Part shown: piece by piece, positions 56,001 through 64,000 of the stretch
Position numbering within the stretch: the stretch's first letter is position 1
How the letters are laid out: every line of letters starts with the position of its first letter
Origin: Sphingomonas faeni
GTDB taxonomy: Bacteria > Pseudomonadota > Alphaproteobacteria > Sphingomonadales > Sphingomonadaceae
Length of the DNA: 64,000 nucleotides
Assembly (NCBI RefSeq): GCF_024273235.1
Contig: NZ_JANBVH010000016.1
Location: 1-64,000 of the forward strand
Direction of reading: 5' to 3'
Program-made: the position numbers and the translations under genes
Notes under the pieces: model-generated
Databases searched by the model: none
Seen by the model: only the letters and a program-made list of their open reading frames with translations
What the model was told of the DNA's origin: nothing

Positions 56001-58160
56001 ATGCGCCCCGATCCCTTCGACACCTCCCGTTCCAGCGCCGACTCGCAGGGTGACCGCGAGCCCTATGCCTATGAGCGCGAGCGGCTGATCACCGAACGCG
56101 AACGCCTGCGCCAGAAATACGAGGCGGAGCGGGGCGGCGAGGATCCGTACCCCTATGATCGCGAGCCGACCGCCGGCCATGTCCCGCCCCGCACGCCGCG
56201 CCCGCGCCGCCCGATCGGTCGCTGGATCCTGCGCGGCTTCGGCATCGGCATCGTCCTGCTGGTGATCGCGATCATCTGGCTGGCGATCACCGCGCCCTTG
56301 TCGAAGTCGCTCCAGCCGCCGACGCCACCCTCGATCACGCTCACCGCGGACGATGGCACGCCGATCGCGCGACGCGGCGCGATCATCGGCAAGTCGGTCG
56401 ATGCTTCGAAGCTTCCGCCACACGTTACGCAGGCTTTCCTCGCGATCGAGGACCGGCGCTTCTATTCGCACTGGGGCGTCGATCCGCGCGGCATCGCGCG
56501 GGCGGCCTGGGCGAACATGGGTTCGGGCGGCGTGCGCCAGGGCGGCTCGACGATCACGCAACAGCTCGCGAAGAATGCCTTCCTCGATTCGGATCGCACC
56601 GCGACGCGAAAGATCCGCGAGGCGATGATCGCCTTCTGGCTCGAGGCCTGGCTGTCGAAGGACGAGATCCTCTCGCGCTATCTTTCGAACGTCTATTTCG
56701 GCGACAACACCTACGGGATCAGCGCGGCGGCCAAGCATTATTTCGGCCGTACCCCCGACAAGCTGAACGTCGGCCAAGCGGCGATGCTCGCCGGGTTGGT
56801 CAAGGCCCCGTCACGACTGGCGCCGACCTCGAACCTCGAAGGCGCGCGCAAGCGGCAGGCCGTGGTGGTCGGCGCAATGGTCGATGCGGGCTTCCTCACC
56901 AAGGCCGAGGGCGATGCCGTCCGGCCGCAGCGCGTACTCGGCAGCCGCCCCTCGCAACTTCCCAACGGCACCTATTTCGCCGACTGGATCCTGCCCGAGG
57001 CGCGCGACCAGGCGGGCGAGGTAAAGACCGAGACGACCGTCCAGACTACGCTCGATCCCCGGCTGCAACGCGCCGCTGAGCGGACCGTCGCGCGCGCGGG
57101 CCTGCGACAAGCGCAGGTCGCTTTGGTGGCGATGCGTCCCGACGGCCGTGTCGTCGCGATGGTCGGCGGCAAGAATTACCGAAAGAGCCCGTTCAACCGC
57201 GCGACCCAGGCGCGCCGCCAGCCTGGCTCGACCTTCAAGCTGTTCGTCTACCTCGCGGCGATGCGCCAGGGGATGACCCCCGATTCGACCATCGAGGACA
57301 GCCCGGTGACGATCGGCGACTGGTCGCCCAAGAATAGCGACGGTCGCTATCAGGGGACGATCACGTTGCGCCAGGCGTTCGCGCGCTCGTCCAACGTCGC
57401 CGCCGCGCGGCTCACGCAACAAGTCGGCGTCAAGGCGGTGATCAAGGCGGCGCGCGATCTCGGTATCTCGACGCCGATCCCGAACGAAGCGACGATCGGG
57501 CTCGGTACCTCGACCGTGTCGCTGCTCGAACTCACCGCCGCTTATGCCGCGATCGCGCGCGAGCAATATCCGGTCCAGCCGCGCGGCCTTGCCGACGTCC
57601 GCGAGAAGGGCTGGTACCAGTCGCTGACCGGCGGCGCGACCGAGATGCCGTCGAAGATCCACGACGAGATGCTCGACCTGCTCGCCGCGTCGATCCGCGA
57701 CGGCACCGGGCGGCAGGCCAACCTGACCGTCGACGCGTTCGGCAAGACCGGCACGACGTCGGACAACAAGGACGCGCTGTTCGTCGGCTTCGCCCGCGAT
57801 CTGGTGGTCGGCGTATGGGTCGGCAACGACGACAATTCCTCCAACCCGGGGCTGTCGGGCGGCGGCATCCCGGCGCGGATCTGGCGCGACTTCATGCAAA
57901 GCGCGCTGGGGATCGCACCGGTTGCCGCGCCGCCACCGCCGGTCGAGGAGATCGACCCGGATGCGTTGCCGTCAGGGGATGAGGACAATGCGATATTGCC
58001 GCTGGGCGGCGAGATCGAGGGTCTCGGTTTCAACCTGAAGATGGGCGAGGACGGCACGATCTCGGTCGGCCCCTCCCGCCGCGACCGGGAAGAGGGCCCG
58101 CCCCCACGCGACGACCGCCGGCCTCCGGAGGAAGAGCCGGGGCCTTACGAGGGGCAATAG
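56001..58160 (+). CDS. Class A penicillin-binding protein (PBP1a/PbpC-like)
   Basis: 719 aa from ATG 56001 (TTG 55977 gives 8 more residues). A charged cytoplasmic N-terminus (ERERLITERERLRQKYEAER) precedes one helix (about 75-97). Transglycosylase: Glu150 in AIEDRRFYSHWG, GGSTITQQLAKN, RKIREAMIAFWLE. Transpeptidase: Ser410 in RQPGSTFKLFVY (SxxK), RSSNVA (SxN) and GKTGTTSDNKD (KTG). An acidic/proline-rich tail (about 690-719) follows. It polymerises and cross-links peptidoglycan. Confidence 0.93.
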   Translation: MRPDPFDTSRSSADSQGDREPYAYERERLITERERLRQKYEAERGGEDPYPYDREPTAGHVPPRTPRPRRPIGRWILRGFGIGIVLLVIAIIWLAITAPLSKSLQPPTPPSITLTADDGTPIARRGAIIGKSVDASKLPPHVTQAFLAIEDRRFYSHWGVDPRGIARAAWANMGSGGVRQGGSTITQQLAKNAFLDSDRTATRKIREAMIAFWLEAWLSKDEILSRYLSNVYFGDNTYGISAAAKHYFGRTPDKLNVGQAAMLAGLVKAPSRLAPTSNLEGARKRQAVVVGAMVDAGFLTKAEGDAVRPQRVLGSRPSQLPNGTYFADWILPEARDQAGEVKTETTVQTTLDPRLQRAAERTVARAGLRQAQVALVAMRPDGRVVAMVGGKNYRKSPFNRATQARRQPGSTFKLFVYLAAMRQGMTPDSTIEDSPVTIGDWSPKNSDGRYQGTITLRQAFARSSNVAAARLTQQVGVKAVIKAARDLGISTPIPNEATIGLGTSTVSLLELTAAYAAIAREQYPVQPRGLADVREKGWYQSLTGGATEMPSKIHDEMLDLLAASIRDGTGRQANLTVDAFGKTGTTSDNKDALFVGFARDLVVGVWVGNDDNSSNPGLSGGGIPARIWRDFMQSALGIAPVAAPPPPVEEIDPDALPSGDEDNAILPLGGEIEGLGFNLKMGEDGTISVGPSRRDREEGPPPRDDRRPPEEEPGPYEGQ

Positions 58161-58183
58161 CGCTCTCCGTTGATCAAGATAGC

Positions 58184-58262
58184 GGTTCCCCCGCGAAAGC
58201 GGGGGCCCAGGATCACGAACGCTACCCCCTGTAACCCTGGGCTCCCGCCTTCGCGGGAGAAC
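58184..58262. repeat. Palindromic intergenic repeat, family C
   Basis: cggttcccccgcgaaagcgg gggcccagga mirrored by ctgggctcccgccttcgcgg gagaac. Its loop (atcacgaacgctaccccctg) is similar to the copy at 43616-43695. Lies between the PBP and threonine aldolase genes. Confidence 0.82.
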
Positions 58263-58337
58263 AAGAACGCGAGCGCTATCGTCCGAGTGACGGAAGCCCC
58301 CGTTGACGCCACCACCGCATCGCAGCATGTCTCACCC

Positions 58338-59339
58338 ATGCGCTTCTTCTCCGACAACGCCGCCACGATCCACCCGCAGGTCATGGCCGCGATCGCCGCC
58401 GCCGACACGCTCGACACCGCCTATGCCGGCGACGCGTGGAGCCAGCAGCTCGACGGCCGCCTGTCCGACCTGTTCGAGACCCCAGTCGCGGTGCTCTGGG
58501 TCCCCACCGGCACCGCCGCCAACTGCCTCGCCCTCGCCGCCCTCTGCCCCCCGCACGGCGGCATCGTCTGCCACCGCGACGCGCACATCCAGAACGACGA
58601 GGGCGGCGCGCCCGAATTCTACACGCACGGCGCGAAGCTCTTCCTCGCCGACGGCGACGGCGCGAAGCTGACCCCCGACACGATCCGCACCGTCATCGAC
58701 GCGATCCCCGACGACGTCCACCGCGTCCAGCCGCACGCGATCTCGATCACCAACGCCACCGAATATGGCCGCGTCTACCTGCCGCACGAAGTCGCCGCGA
58801 TCGGCGCGCTGGCAAAGGAGCGCGGGCTCGGCTTTCACATGGACGGCGCGCGGTTCGCCAACGCGATGGCGCGGGTCGGATGCTCCCCCGCCGACATGAC
58901 GTGGCGCGCGGGCGTCGACGCGCTGAGCTTCGGCTTCGTCAAGAACGGCGCGATGAGCGCGGAGGCGCTGGTCTTCTTCAAGCCCGACCTCGCCGCCGTC
59001 ACGCAATATCGCCGCAAGCGCGCCGGCCTGTTGCTGTCGAAGGGGCGGTATCTCGCCGCGCAGATCATCGCCATGCTCGACGACGACCTCTGGCTCGCCA
59101 ACGCCAGGGCCGCCAACGACGCCGCTGCCAAATTGGCCGCCGCCGCTGGCGACCGCCTCGTCCACCCGGTCGAAGCGAACGAAGTCTTCCTCCGCGCCAC
59201 CCCCGAGGAAGCCGCAGCCCTCCGGGCGAAGGGCTTCGACTTCTACGACTGGGCTGCCGGCGAGATCCGCCTCGTCACCGCGTGGGACAGCCCGGCGGAC
59301 GCGGTCGCCCTGCTCGCAGACGCCATCCGCGAGCTGTGA
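58338..59339 (+). CDS. ltaE: Low-specificity L-threonine aldolase
   Basis: 333 aa from ATG 58338 (MRFFSDNAATIHPQVMAAIA); the open frame extends back into a repeat. PLP Lys202 in LSFGFVKNGAMSAE, with FHMDGARFANAMA before it. It splits L-threonine to glycine and acetaldehyde. A fold-type I PLP enzyme of beta-eliminating-lyase family. The stop overlaps the EamA gene GTG start (GTGA). Confidence 0.93.
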   Translation: MRFFSDNAATIHPQVMAAIAAADTLDTAYAGDAWSQQLDGRLSDLFETPVAVLWVPTGTAANCLALAALCPPHGGIVCHRDAHIQNDEGGAPEFYTHGAKLFLADGDGAKLTPDTIRTVIDAIPDDVHRVQPHAISITNATEYGRVYLPHEVAAIGALAKERGLGFHMDGARFANAMARVGCSPADMTWRAGVDALSFGFVKNGAMSAEALVFFKPDLAAVTQYRRKRAGLLLSKGRYLAAQIIAMLDDDLWLANARAANDAAAKLAAAAGDRLVHPVEANEVFLRATPEEAAALRAKGFDFYDWAAGEIRLVTAWDSPADAVALLADAIREL

Positions 59340-60268
59340 CCGGCCCCACCGACCCACCCCAGTCGACGATCCAGTCGACCCGCGCGGCCGTGCTGATTCC
59401 GTTCGGCATCGTCACGCTGATCTGGGGCTCGACCTGGCTCGTCATCCGCGACCAGATCGCGGTGGTGCCGGCGAGCTGGTCGATCAGCTACCGCTTCCTC
59501 GTCGCCGGCATCGCGATGGCGATCTATGCGGGCGTAAAGCGCGAGAGCTTCCGATTCGATGCCCGCGGCTACGCGTTCGCGGCGGTGATCGGCATCGCGT
59601 TGTTCACGTTCAATTTCAACTTCGTCTACCGCGCCGAGCAATACGTCACCTCGGGACTGGTCGCGGTCGTGTTCGCGCTCCTGCTGGTCCCCAACGCGAT
59701 CTTCGGCCGCATCTTCCTCAAGCAACGGCTCGGACGGCAGCTGATGTTCGGATGCGCGGTGGCGATGGCGGGGGTCGCATTGCTGTTCGTCAACGAGGCG
59801 CGGGTCGATCCGCACGGGCCACGCTCCGCGACTATCGGCATCGTGCTGACGCTATGCGGCGTGATGGCCGCGTCGGTCGCCAACGTCATCCAGGGCAGCG
59901 CGTTCGCCAAACGCTATCCGATGGCGCCGACGCTGGCGATGGCGATGCTGATCGGCGCGTGCCTCGACGCCGCCTTCGCCTGGATCACCACCGGGCCACC
60001 GGTGTTCGAGCCGCGCTTCGGCTATGTCGCCGGCATCCTCTATCTCGGCGTGTTCGCGTCGGCGCTCGCCTTCCCGCTCTATTTCAACGTCATCCGCGCG
60101 ATCGGCCCGGCCAAGGCGGCCTATTCGGGCGTGATCGTGCCCGTCATCGCGATGCTGTTATCGACGATCTTCGAGCGCTATCACTGGTCGACCCTCGCGG
60201 TCGCCGGCGCCGTGCTGTCGGGCATCGGACTCGTCATCGCACTCAGCGCGCGCAGGCCGGCGCGGTAG
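59336..60268 (+). CDS. EamA/DMT family permease
   Basis: 310 aa from GTG 59336 overlapping the ltaE stop. Ten helices in two EamA repeats: LIWGSTWLVIRDQIAVVPAS and NFNFVYRAEQYVTSGLVAVV in the first, MAASVANVIQGSAFAKRYPM and YLGVFASALAFPLYFNVIRA in the second. Probably an exporter of amino acids or metabolites; coupling with ltaE hints at threonine/glycine metabolism but is not proof. The 3' end overlaps the convergent SDR gene by 88 bp. Confidence 0.9.
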   Translation: MTGPTDPPQSTIQSTRAAVLIPFGIVTLIWGSTWLVIRDQIAVVPASWSISYRFLVAGIAMAIYAGVKRESFRFDARGYAFAAVIGIALFTFNFNFVYRAEQYVTSGLVAVVFALLLVPNAIFGRIFLKQRLGRQLMFGCAVAMAGVALLFVNEARVDPHGPRSATIGIVLTLCGVMAASVANVIQGSAFAKRYPMAPTLAMAMLIGACLDAAFAWITTGPPVFEPRFGYVAGILYLGVFASALAFPLYFNVIRAIGPAKAAYSGVIVPVIAMLLSTIFERYHWSTLAVAGAVLSGIGLVIALSARRPAR

Positions 60269-61017
60269 TCGGGCCAAGCGGGCGTCCAGCCGAGCACCCG
60301 CTTCGCCTTGCCGTTCGCCACCCGCCGGTTCTCGTTATAAAAGCCGCGCCCCATCGCCGAGAGTTCCTCGAGCGTCACGAACGGCGGCGCGGGCATCCCG
60401 AGCAGCATCGCCGCGAACGCCACCACGTCGTTCTGCGATGCGGGCACGTCGTCCGCGATGTTGTACGCCCCCGCCGGCGCGTCGAACCCGGCGATCACGC
60501 CCGAGACGATGTCGTCGACATGCGCGCGGCTGAACACCTGCCCGGGACGATCGATCCGGTGCGCCTTCCCGTCGCGCACCCGATCGAGCGGCGAGCGGCC
60601 GGGGCCATAGATTCCCGGCAACCGGAACGTCCGCGCGCCAATCGCAAGCCAGTCCGCATCCGCCGCCGCCCGCGCGCTCCGGCGGCCACCGCCAATCGGC
60701 GCCGTCTCGTCCACCCACGCGCCTTGCGCATCGCCGTACACGCCAGTCGACGACAGATAGCCGAGCCAAGCGCGCGTCCGCAGCAACAGCGAACCGTAGC
60801 GGCCGAGCACCGGGTCCGCCTCATGCTCGGGCGGCACCGACGACAGGATATGCGTCGCCGCGGCAATCTCCGCCGTCACCGCATCCGTATCGTCGAACCG
60901 GATCGTATCGCCGCGACCGTCGCGCGTCGTACCGACGACATGCCAGCCATCCGCCGCCAGCCGCTCCGCGATCCGCGACGCGGTGTACCCCAGCCCGAAG
61001 ATCAGCAGCCGGCTCAT
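60181..61017 (-). CDS. NAD(P)-dependent epimerase/SDR (YeeZ-like)
   Basis: 278 aa from ATG 61017. The dinucleotide loop LIFGLGYTASRIAERLA (about 5-21) is the YeeZ-like variant of GxGxxG; YLSSTGVYGDAQGAWVDET has the SSTxVYG motif; FRLPGIYGPGRSPLDRV and FSRAHVDDIV follow. An extended SDR without a known substrate. The C-terminal 29 codons overlap the end of the EamA gene. It starts 4 bp after the M28 stop, so the two are one unit. Confidence 0.88.
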   Translation of the reverse strand: MSRLLIFGLGYTASRIAERLAADGWHVVGTTRDGRGDTIRFDDTDAVTAEIAAATHILSSVPPEHEADPVLGRYGSLLLRTRAWLGYLSSTGVYGDAQGAWVDETAPIGGGRRSARAAADADWLAIGARTFRLPGIYGPGRSPLDRVRDGKAHRIDRPGQVFSRAHVDDIVSGVIAGFDAPAGAYNIADDVPASQNDVVAFAAMLLGMPAPPFVTLEELSAMGRGFYNENRRVANGKAKRVLGWTPAWPDYRAGLRALSAMTSPMPDSTAPATARVDQ

Positions 61018-61021
61018 ACGA

Positions 61022-62740
61022 TCAGTTCCCCGTTCCGGTAGGTGCCATCGGCCCCTTGTAGAGCGTCCCGAAATAATCGCCCGCATTCCACACCGGCCGC
61101 TGCGCCCCGTCGGCGATCTCGCGCGCGATCCGGTAGTTCGCATCGACGAACCGCACGCCCTGATCCCACAGGATCGGCTGCGTCAGGTCGTCCGACGGCT
61201 TGTGGTAATTGTTCGCCATGAAATAGGCGACGGCGGCCTTGCCCGGCCCCTTCTGACCCGGCCACAGGAAGACCGCCGGGATGCCCTTCTGGACGAAGCG
61301 GAAATGGTCGGAACGGACGAAGATGCCCTCCTCCGGCATCGGATCGGGCGACAGGCCGACTCCGATCGTCGCCACCGCCTTCTGCACGATCGGGCCGATC
61401 GTCGAACGCTCGGCGCCAAATACCACCATGTCCTCGAACTTGTAGGTCAGGATCGGCATGTCGAGGTTCACGTCCGCGACGATCGAGGTCAGCGGCACGG
61501 TCGGGTGGTTGGTGAAATAATCGCTGCCGACCAGCCCCTTCTCCTCGCCGGTGACAGCCAGGAACATGATCGTCCGCTTCGGCGCCTGCCCGCTGGCCGT
61601 GAAGCGCTTGGCCTCCTCGATCAGGCTGGCGATGCCGATCGCGTTGTCGAGCGCGCCATTGTTGAGCGCGTCGCCCTTCACAGGCTTGGTGATGCCGATG
61701 TGATCGAGATGCGCCGACAGCACGACGACCTCCTTGCCGACCACCGGATCGCTGCCGGGGATCACGCCGACCACGTTGCTGCTCGCGGCGGGCACGAAGC
61801 CCGTCTTGGTCGCAACCGTCAGCGTGCCAAGCAATGGCATCGACTTGAACTTGGCGTTGTCGCTGTCCGCATGCTTGACGATCCGGCTCCACGGCGTCTT
61901 CGCACCGGCGAAAAGCTTGGCCGCGCCCACCATGCTGACCGTGCCGAGCGACGGCGCACCGGGCGCATCGACCCTACCGGTCCCATCCGGGTTCGCCCAC
62001 GTCATCCGCGGCGTTGCATAAGAGTCCGCCAGCTTGGCGAAGGTCCGCACCTTGGCCGAGCGCGGGCTCTCCAGCGTAATCACGCCGACCGCGCCCTTGG
62101 CCTGCGCGATCGCCGCCTTGGTGCCGCCCGACCCGAAGAACGCGCGCTCCTCGCCACCGAACCGCGCGGGCGAGCCGCCGAAATAGGCGACGATCTTGCC
62201 GCGCACGTCGACGCCCTTGTAATCGTCCTGGCCATATTGCGGCGCATCGATGCCATAGCCGACGAACACCACCGGCGCCGACACGCTCGTCTCTGCCTTC
62301 GCGCCGTTTGCGGCGGGCACATAGTCCTCACCGAAGACCAGCGGCTGCGCGGCCCCGCGACCGGTCCAGACGAAATCGCCCTTGCTCGCCGCCTTGTACG
62401 ACACCAGCGGCACTTTCTGGAGATAGCCGCCCTGATCGCCACCGGGACGAAGGCCTGCCGCATAGAATTGCGCGGCGACATATTGCGCGGCAATGTCGAA
62501 CTCGGGGCTGCCAGCCTCGCGCCCCTTCATCGCATCCGACGCGAGGAACAGCACATGCGCCTTCATCGCCGCCTGGTCGGCCGGCAGTGGGGCCGCAAGC
62601 TTTGCGTTCAGTTCGGCAGCGTTCGAAGCCATTGCCGGCGCGGCCTGAGGTGCAGGCGCGGGCGCAGTCTGGGGCGCGGTCTGCGCCAGGGCGGACGTAG
62701 AAAGCGCGAGCAACGCGAGCGCGCCGAGAGGACGATACAT
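61022..62740 (-). CDS. M28 family metallopeptidase, exported (second)
   Basis: 572 aa with signal peptide (MYRPLGALALLALSTSALA) and a short Ala/Pro-rich stretch. PA domain (about 125-260, VVFVGYGIDAPQYGQDDYKG) and zinc domain: SAHLDHIG, NGALDNAIGIASL, VTGEEKGLVGSDYF, DVNLDMPI and VRSDHFRFVQKGIPAVFLWP. It resembles the M28 enzyme at 22015-23652 in domain order, so the two are likely paralogs. Divergent from pepN; both may act in peptide use. Confidence 0.92.
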   Translation of the reverse strand: MYRPLGALALLALSTSALAQTAPQTAPAPAPQAAPAMASNAAELNAKLAAPLPADQAAMKAHVLFLASDAMKGREAGSPEFDIAAQYVAAQFYAAGLRPGGDQGGYLQKVPLVSYKAASKGDFVWTGRGAAQPLVFGEDYVPAANGAKAETSVSAPVVFVGYGIDAPQYGQDDYKGVDVRGKIVAYFGGSPARFGGEERAFFGSGGTKAAIAQAKGAVGVITLESPRSAKVRTFAKLADSYATPRMTWANPDGTGRVDAPGAPSLGTVSMVGAAKLFAGAKTPWSRIVKHADSDNAKFKSMPLLGTLTVATKTGFVPAASSNVVGVIPGSDPVVGKEVVVLSAHLDHIGITKPVKGDALNNGALDNAIGIASLIEEAKRFTASGQAPKRTIMFLAVTGEEKGLVGSDYFTNHPTVPLTSIVADVNLDMPILTYKFEDMVVFGAERSTIGPIVQKAVATIGVGLSPDPMPEEGIFVRSDHFRFVQKGIPAVFLWPGQKGPGKAAVAYFMANNYHKPSDDLTQPILWDQGVRFVDANYRIAREIADGAQRPVWNAGDYFGTLYKGPMAPTGTGN

Positions 62741-62846
62741 CCGGAAATCCTTGCAAAGGGAACGTGTTGCCCGGGCGTAGCATCCACCGTCACCCGCGCA
62801 AGCTTTGGCTGGCGATAGGCGGCCGCGGCCCTATATTCGCCAGCAT

Positions 62847-64000
62847 ATGCTCGACATCCAGAACAGTCTCGCCCACCCGCTCGTCATTCGTCGCGAGGAG
62901 TATACCCCGCCGGAATGGCTGGTCCCCGAGACGAAGCTGGATTTCGACCTCGATCCGGCGACCACGCGGGTTACTGCGACCTTGTCCGTCACGCGCAACG
63001 GCGATCACACCGCGCCGCTGCGGCTCGACGGCGCAGGACAAAAGCCGCTCTCGGTCACGGTCGACGGCGTCGCGATCAACGACTGGCGGATCGATGGCGA
63101 ACAGCTCGTCATCCCCCTCGCCGGCACCGCGCATATCGTCGAGACGCAAGTCGAGATCGCCCCCGATCGCAACACGCAACTGATGGGGCTCTACGCCTCG
63201 GGCGGCAATCTCTGCACGCAGTGCGAGGCGGAAGGCTTCCGCCGTATCACCTATTTCCCCGACCGCCCCGACGTGCTCAGCGTCTATTCGGTCCAGATGA
63301 CCGCCGACAGGAAGCACTTCCCGGTACTGCTCGCGAACGGCGATCCGGTCGCGCAGGGCGATCTCGACGACGGTCGCCACTGGGCGACGTGGCATGACCC
63401 GTTCCCCAAACCCTCCTATTTGTTCGCGCTAGTCGCCGGCGATCTAGCCGTGAACCGCAGCAGCTTCACGACGATGTCGGGGCGCAAGGTCTCGCTCGGG
63501 ATCTGGGTGCGCGAGGCCGACCTCCCCAAGACCGACCACGCGTTGAAGGCGCTCGAACTCGCGATGGCGTGGGACGAGACGACCTATGGCCGCGAGTACG
63601 ATCTGGACGTGTTCAACATCGTCGCGGTCGACGACTTCAACTTCGGTGCGATGGAGAACAAGGGCCTCAACATCTTCAACTCGCGCTACATCCTGGCCGA
63701 CCCGGATACCGCGACCGATTATGATTACGACGCGATCGCCGCGGTCGTCGCGCACGAATATTTCCACAATTGGTCGGGCAACCGGATCACCTGCCGCGAC
63801 TGGTTCCAGCTGTCGTTGAAGGAAGGCTTCACCGTCTACCGCGACCAGGGTTTCTCCGCCGACCAGGGCTCGCGCGCGGTCAAGCGGATCGAGGACGTCC
63901 GGGGCCTGCGCGCCTCGCAATTTCCCGAGGATTCCGGGCCTCTGGCACATCCGGTGCGCCCTGAATCGTACCAGGAGATCTCGAACTTCTACACCGCGAC
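62847..64000 (+). CDS. pepN: Aminopeptidase N (5' part, runs off the window)
   Basis: 384 codons of an M1 aminopeptidase of the E. coli PepN type (usually about 870 aa); the frame is open to the end of the window. The NLCTQCEAEGFRRITYFPDR segment, the GAMEN exopeptidase motif (267-271) and the zinc motif VAHEYFHNWSGN (His303, Glu304, His307) are present; the third zinc ligand Glu lies in LSLKEGFTVYRDQ. It removes N-terminal residues from peptides in the cytosol. No 3' end to judge. Confidence 0.95.
   Translation, partial: MLDIQNSLAHPLVIRREEYTPPEWLVPETKLDFDLDPATTRVTATLSVTRNGDHTAPLRLDGAGQKPLSVTVDGVAINDWRIDGEQLVIPLAGTAHIVETQVEIAPDRNTQLMGLYASGGNLCTQCEAEGFRRITYFPDRPDVLSVYSVQMTADRKHFPVLLANGDPVAQGDLDDGRHWATWHDPFPKPSYLFALVAGDLAVNRSSFTTMSGRKVSLGIWVREADLPKTDHALKALELAMAWDETTYGREYDLDVFNIVAVDDFNFGAMENKGLNIFNSRYILADPDTATDYDYDAIAAVVAHEYFHNWSGNRITCRDWFQLSLKEGFTVYRDQGFSADQGSRAVKRIEDVRGLRASQFPEDSGPLAHPVRPESYQEISNFYTA

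Overview
The window is 64 kb of high-GC chromosomal DNA, about two-thirds G+C by eye, from an alphaproteobacterium, most likely a Sphingomonas-type member of the Sphingomonadaceae. The evidence is an ALAS-type hemA (C4 route to heme), a MipZ division ATPase, a ctaC-ctaD ... ctaB-coxF-ctaG-ctaE cluster followed by DUF983 and SURF1, a PgmG-type phosphohexomutase, frequent GTG/TTG starts and many ATGA/GTGA stop-start overlaps. I see no rRNA, tRNA, CRISPR array, insertion sequence, prophage or plasmid gene. It reads as an ordinary core-genome segment, unusually full of long palindromic intergenic repeats.

Layout. 0-5.2 kb: envelope glycan locus with a GT39-like membrane glycosyltransferase, two GT4 glycosyltransferases, a DUF2141 periplasmic protein and an unassigned membrane protein. 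5.4-9.4 kb, minus strand: pyrE-pdxJ, then acpS-lepB-AI-2E-type permease, mostly translationally coupled. 9.6-18.4 kb, plus strand: aa3-type cytochrome c oxidase structural and assembly genes (ctaC, ctaD, ctaB, coxF, ctaG, ctaE, DUF983, surf1), interrupted by a large unassigned membrane protein; thrC and an rRNA-methyltransferase-like gene follow. 21-24.5 kb, minus: agmatine deiminase, M28 peptidase, rpsD. 24.6-28.8 kb: a PchB-like chorismate mutase, then rpiB-glyA-small protein-nrdR and a GIY-YIG::TrmJ fusion. 29-31.8 kb: lipoprotein, ECF sigma/anti-sigma pair, DUF3429, Uma2. 31.9-36 kb: hemA with a short upstream ORF, murI, plsY-dprA. 36.7-45 kb: topA, a Sel1 protein, panC, mipZ, a J-domain protein, pgmG, a PH-domain protein and a DEDDh exonuclease. 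45.2-48.2 kb: three-gene phosphorelay. 48.3-55 kb: tetR and a complete tripartite RND efflux operon with a visible operator. 55-64 kb: FMN reductase, PBP1a-type synthase, threonine aldolase, EamA permease, SDR, M28 peptidase and the 5' part of pepN.

Most distinctive signals. (1) A single open reading frame joins a GIY-YIG nuclease domain to a complete TrmJ methyltransferase through a linker encoded by a dispersed repeat. (2) A conserved two-hairpin 3'-UTR element lies just after coxA and rpsD, each time upstream of the two clear Rho-independent terminators. (3) Six ~125-bp directional BIME-like elements are each built from two different REP-like arms, and several other palindromic families are present. 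(4) A perfect 20-bp palindrome sits at the expected start site of the RND operon. (5) A 24-codon ORF overlaps the hemA start by one base. No wholly new enzymatic system was found. Functions are assigned by reading protein motifs; no database search was run.
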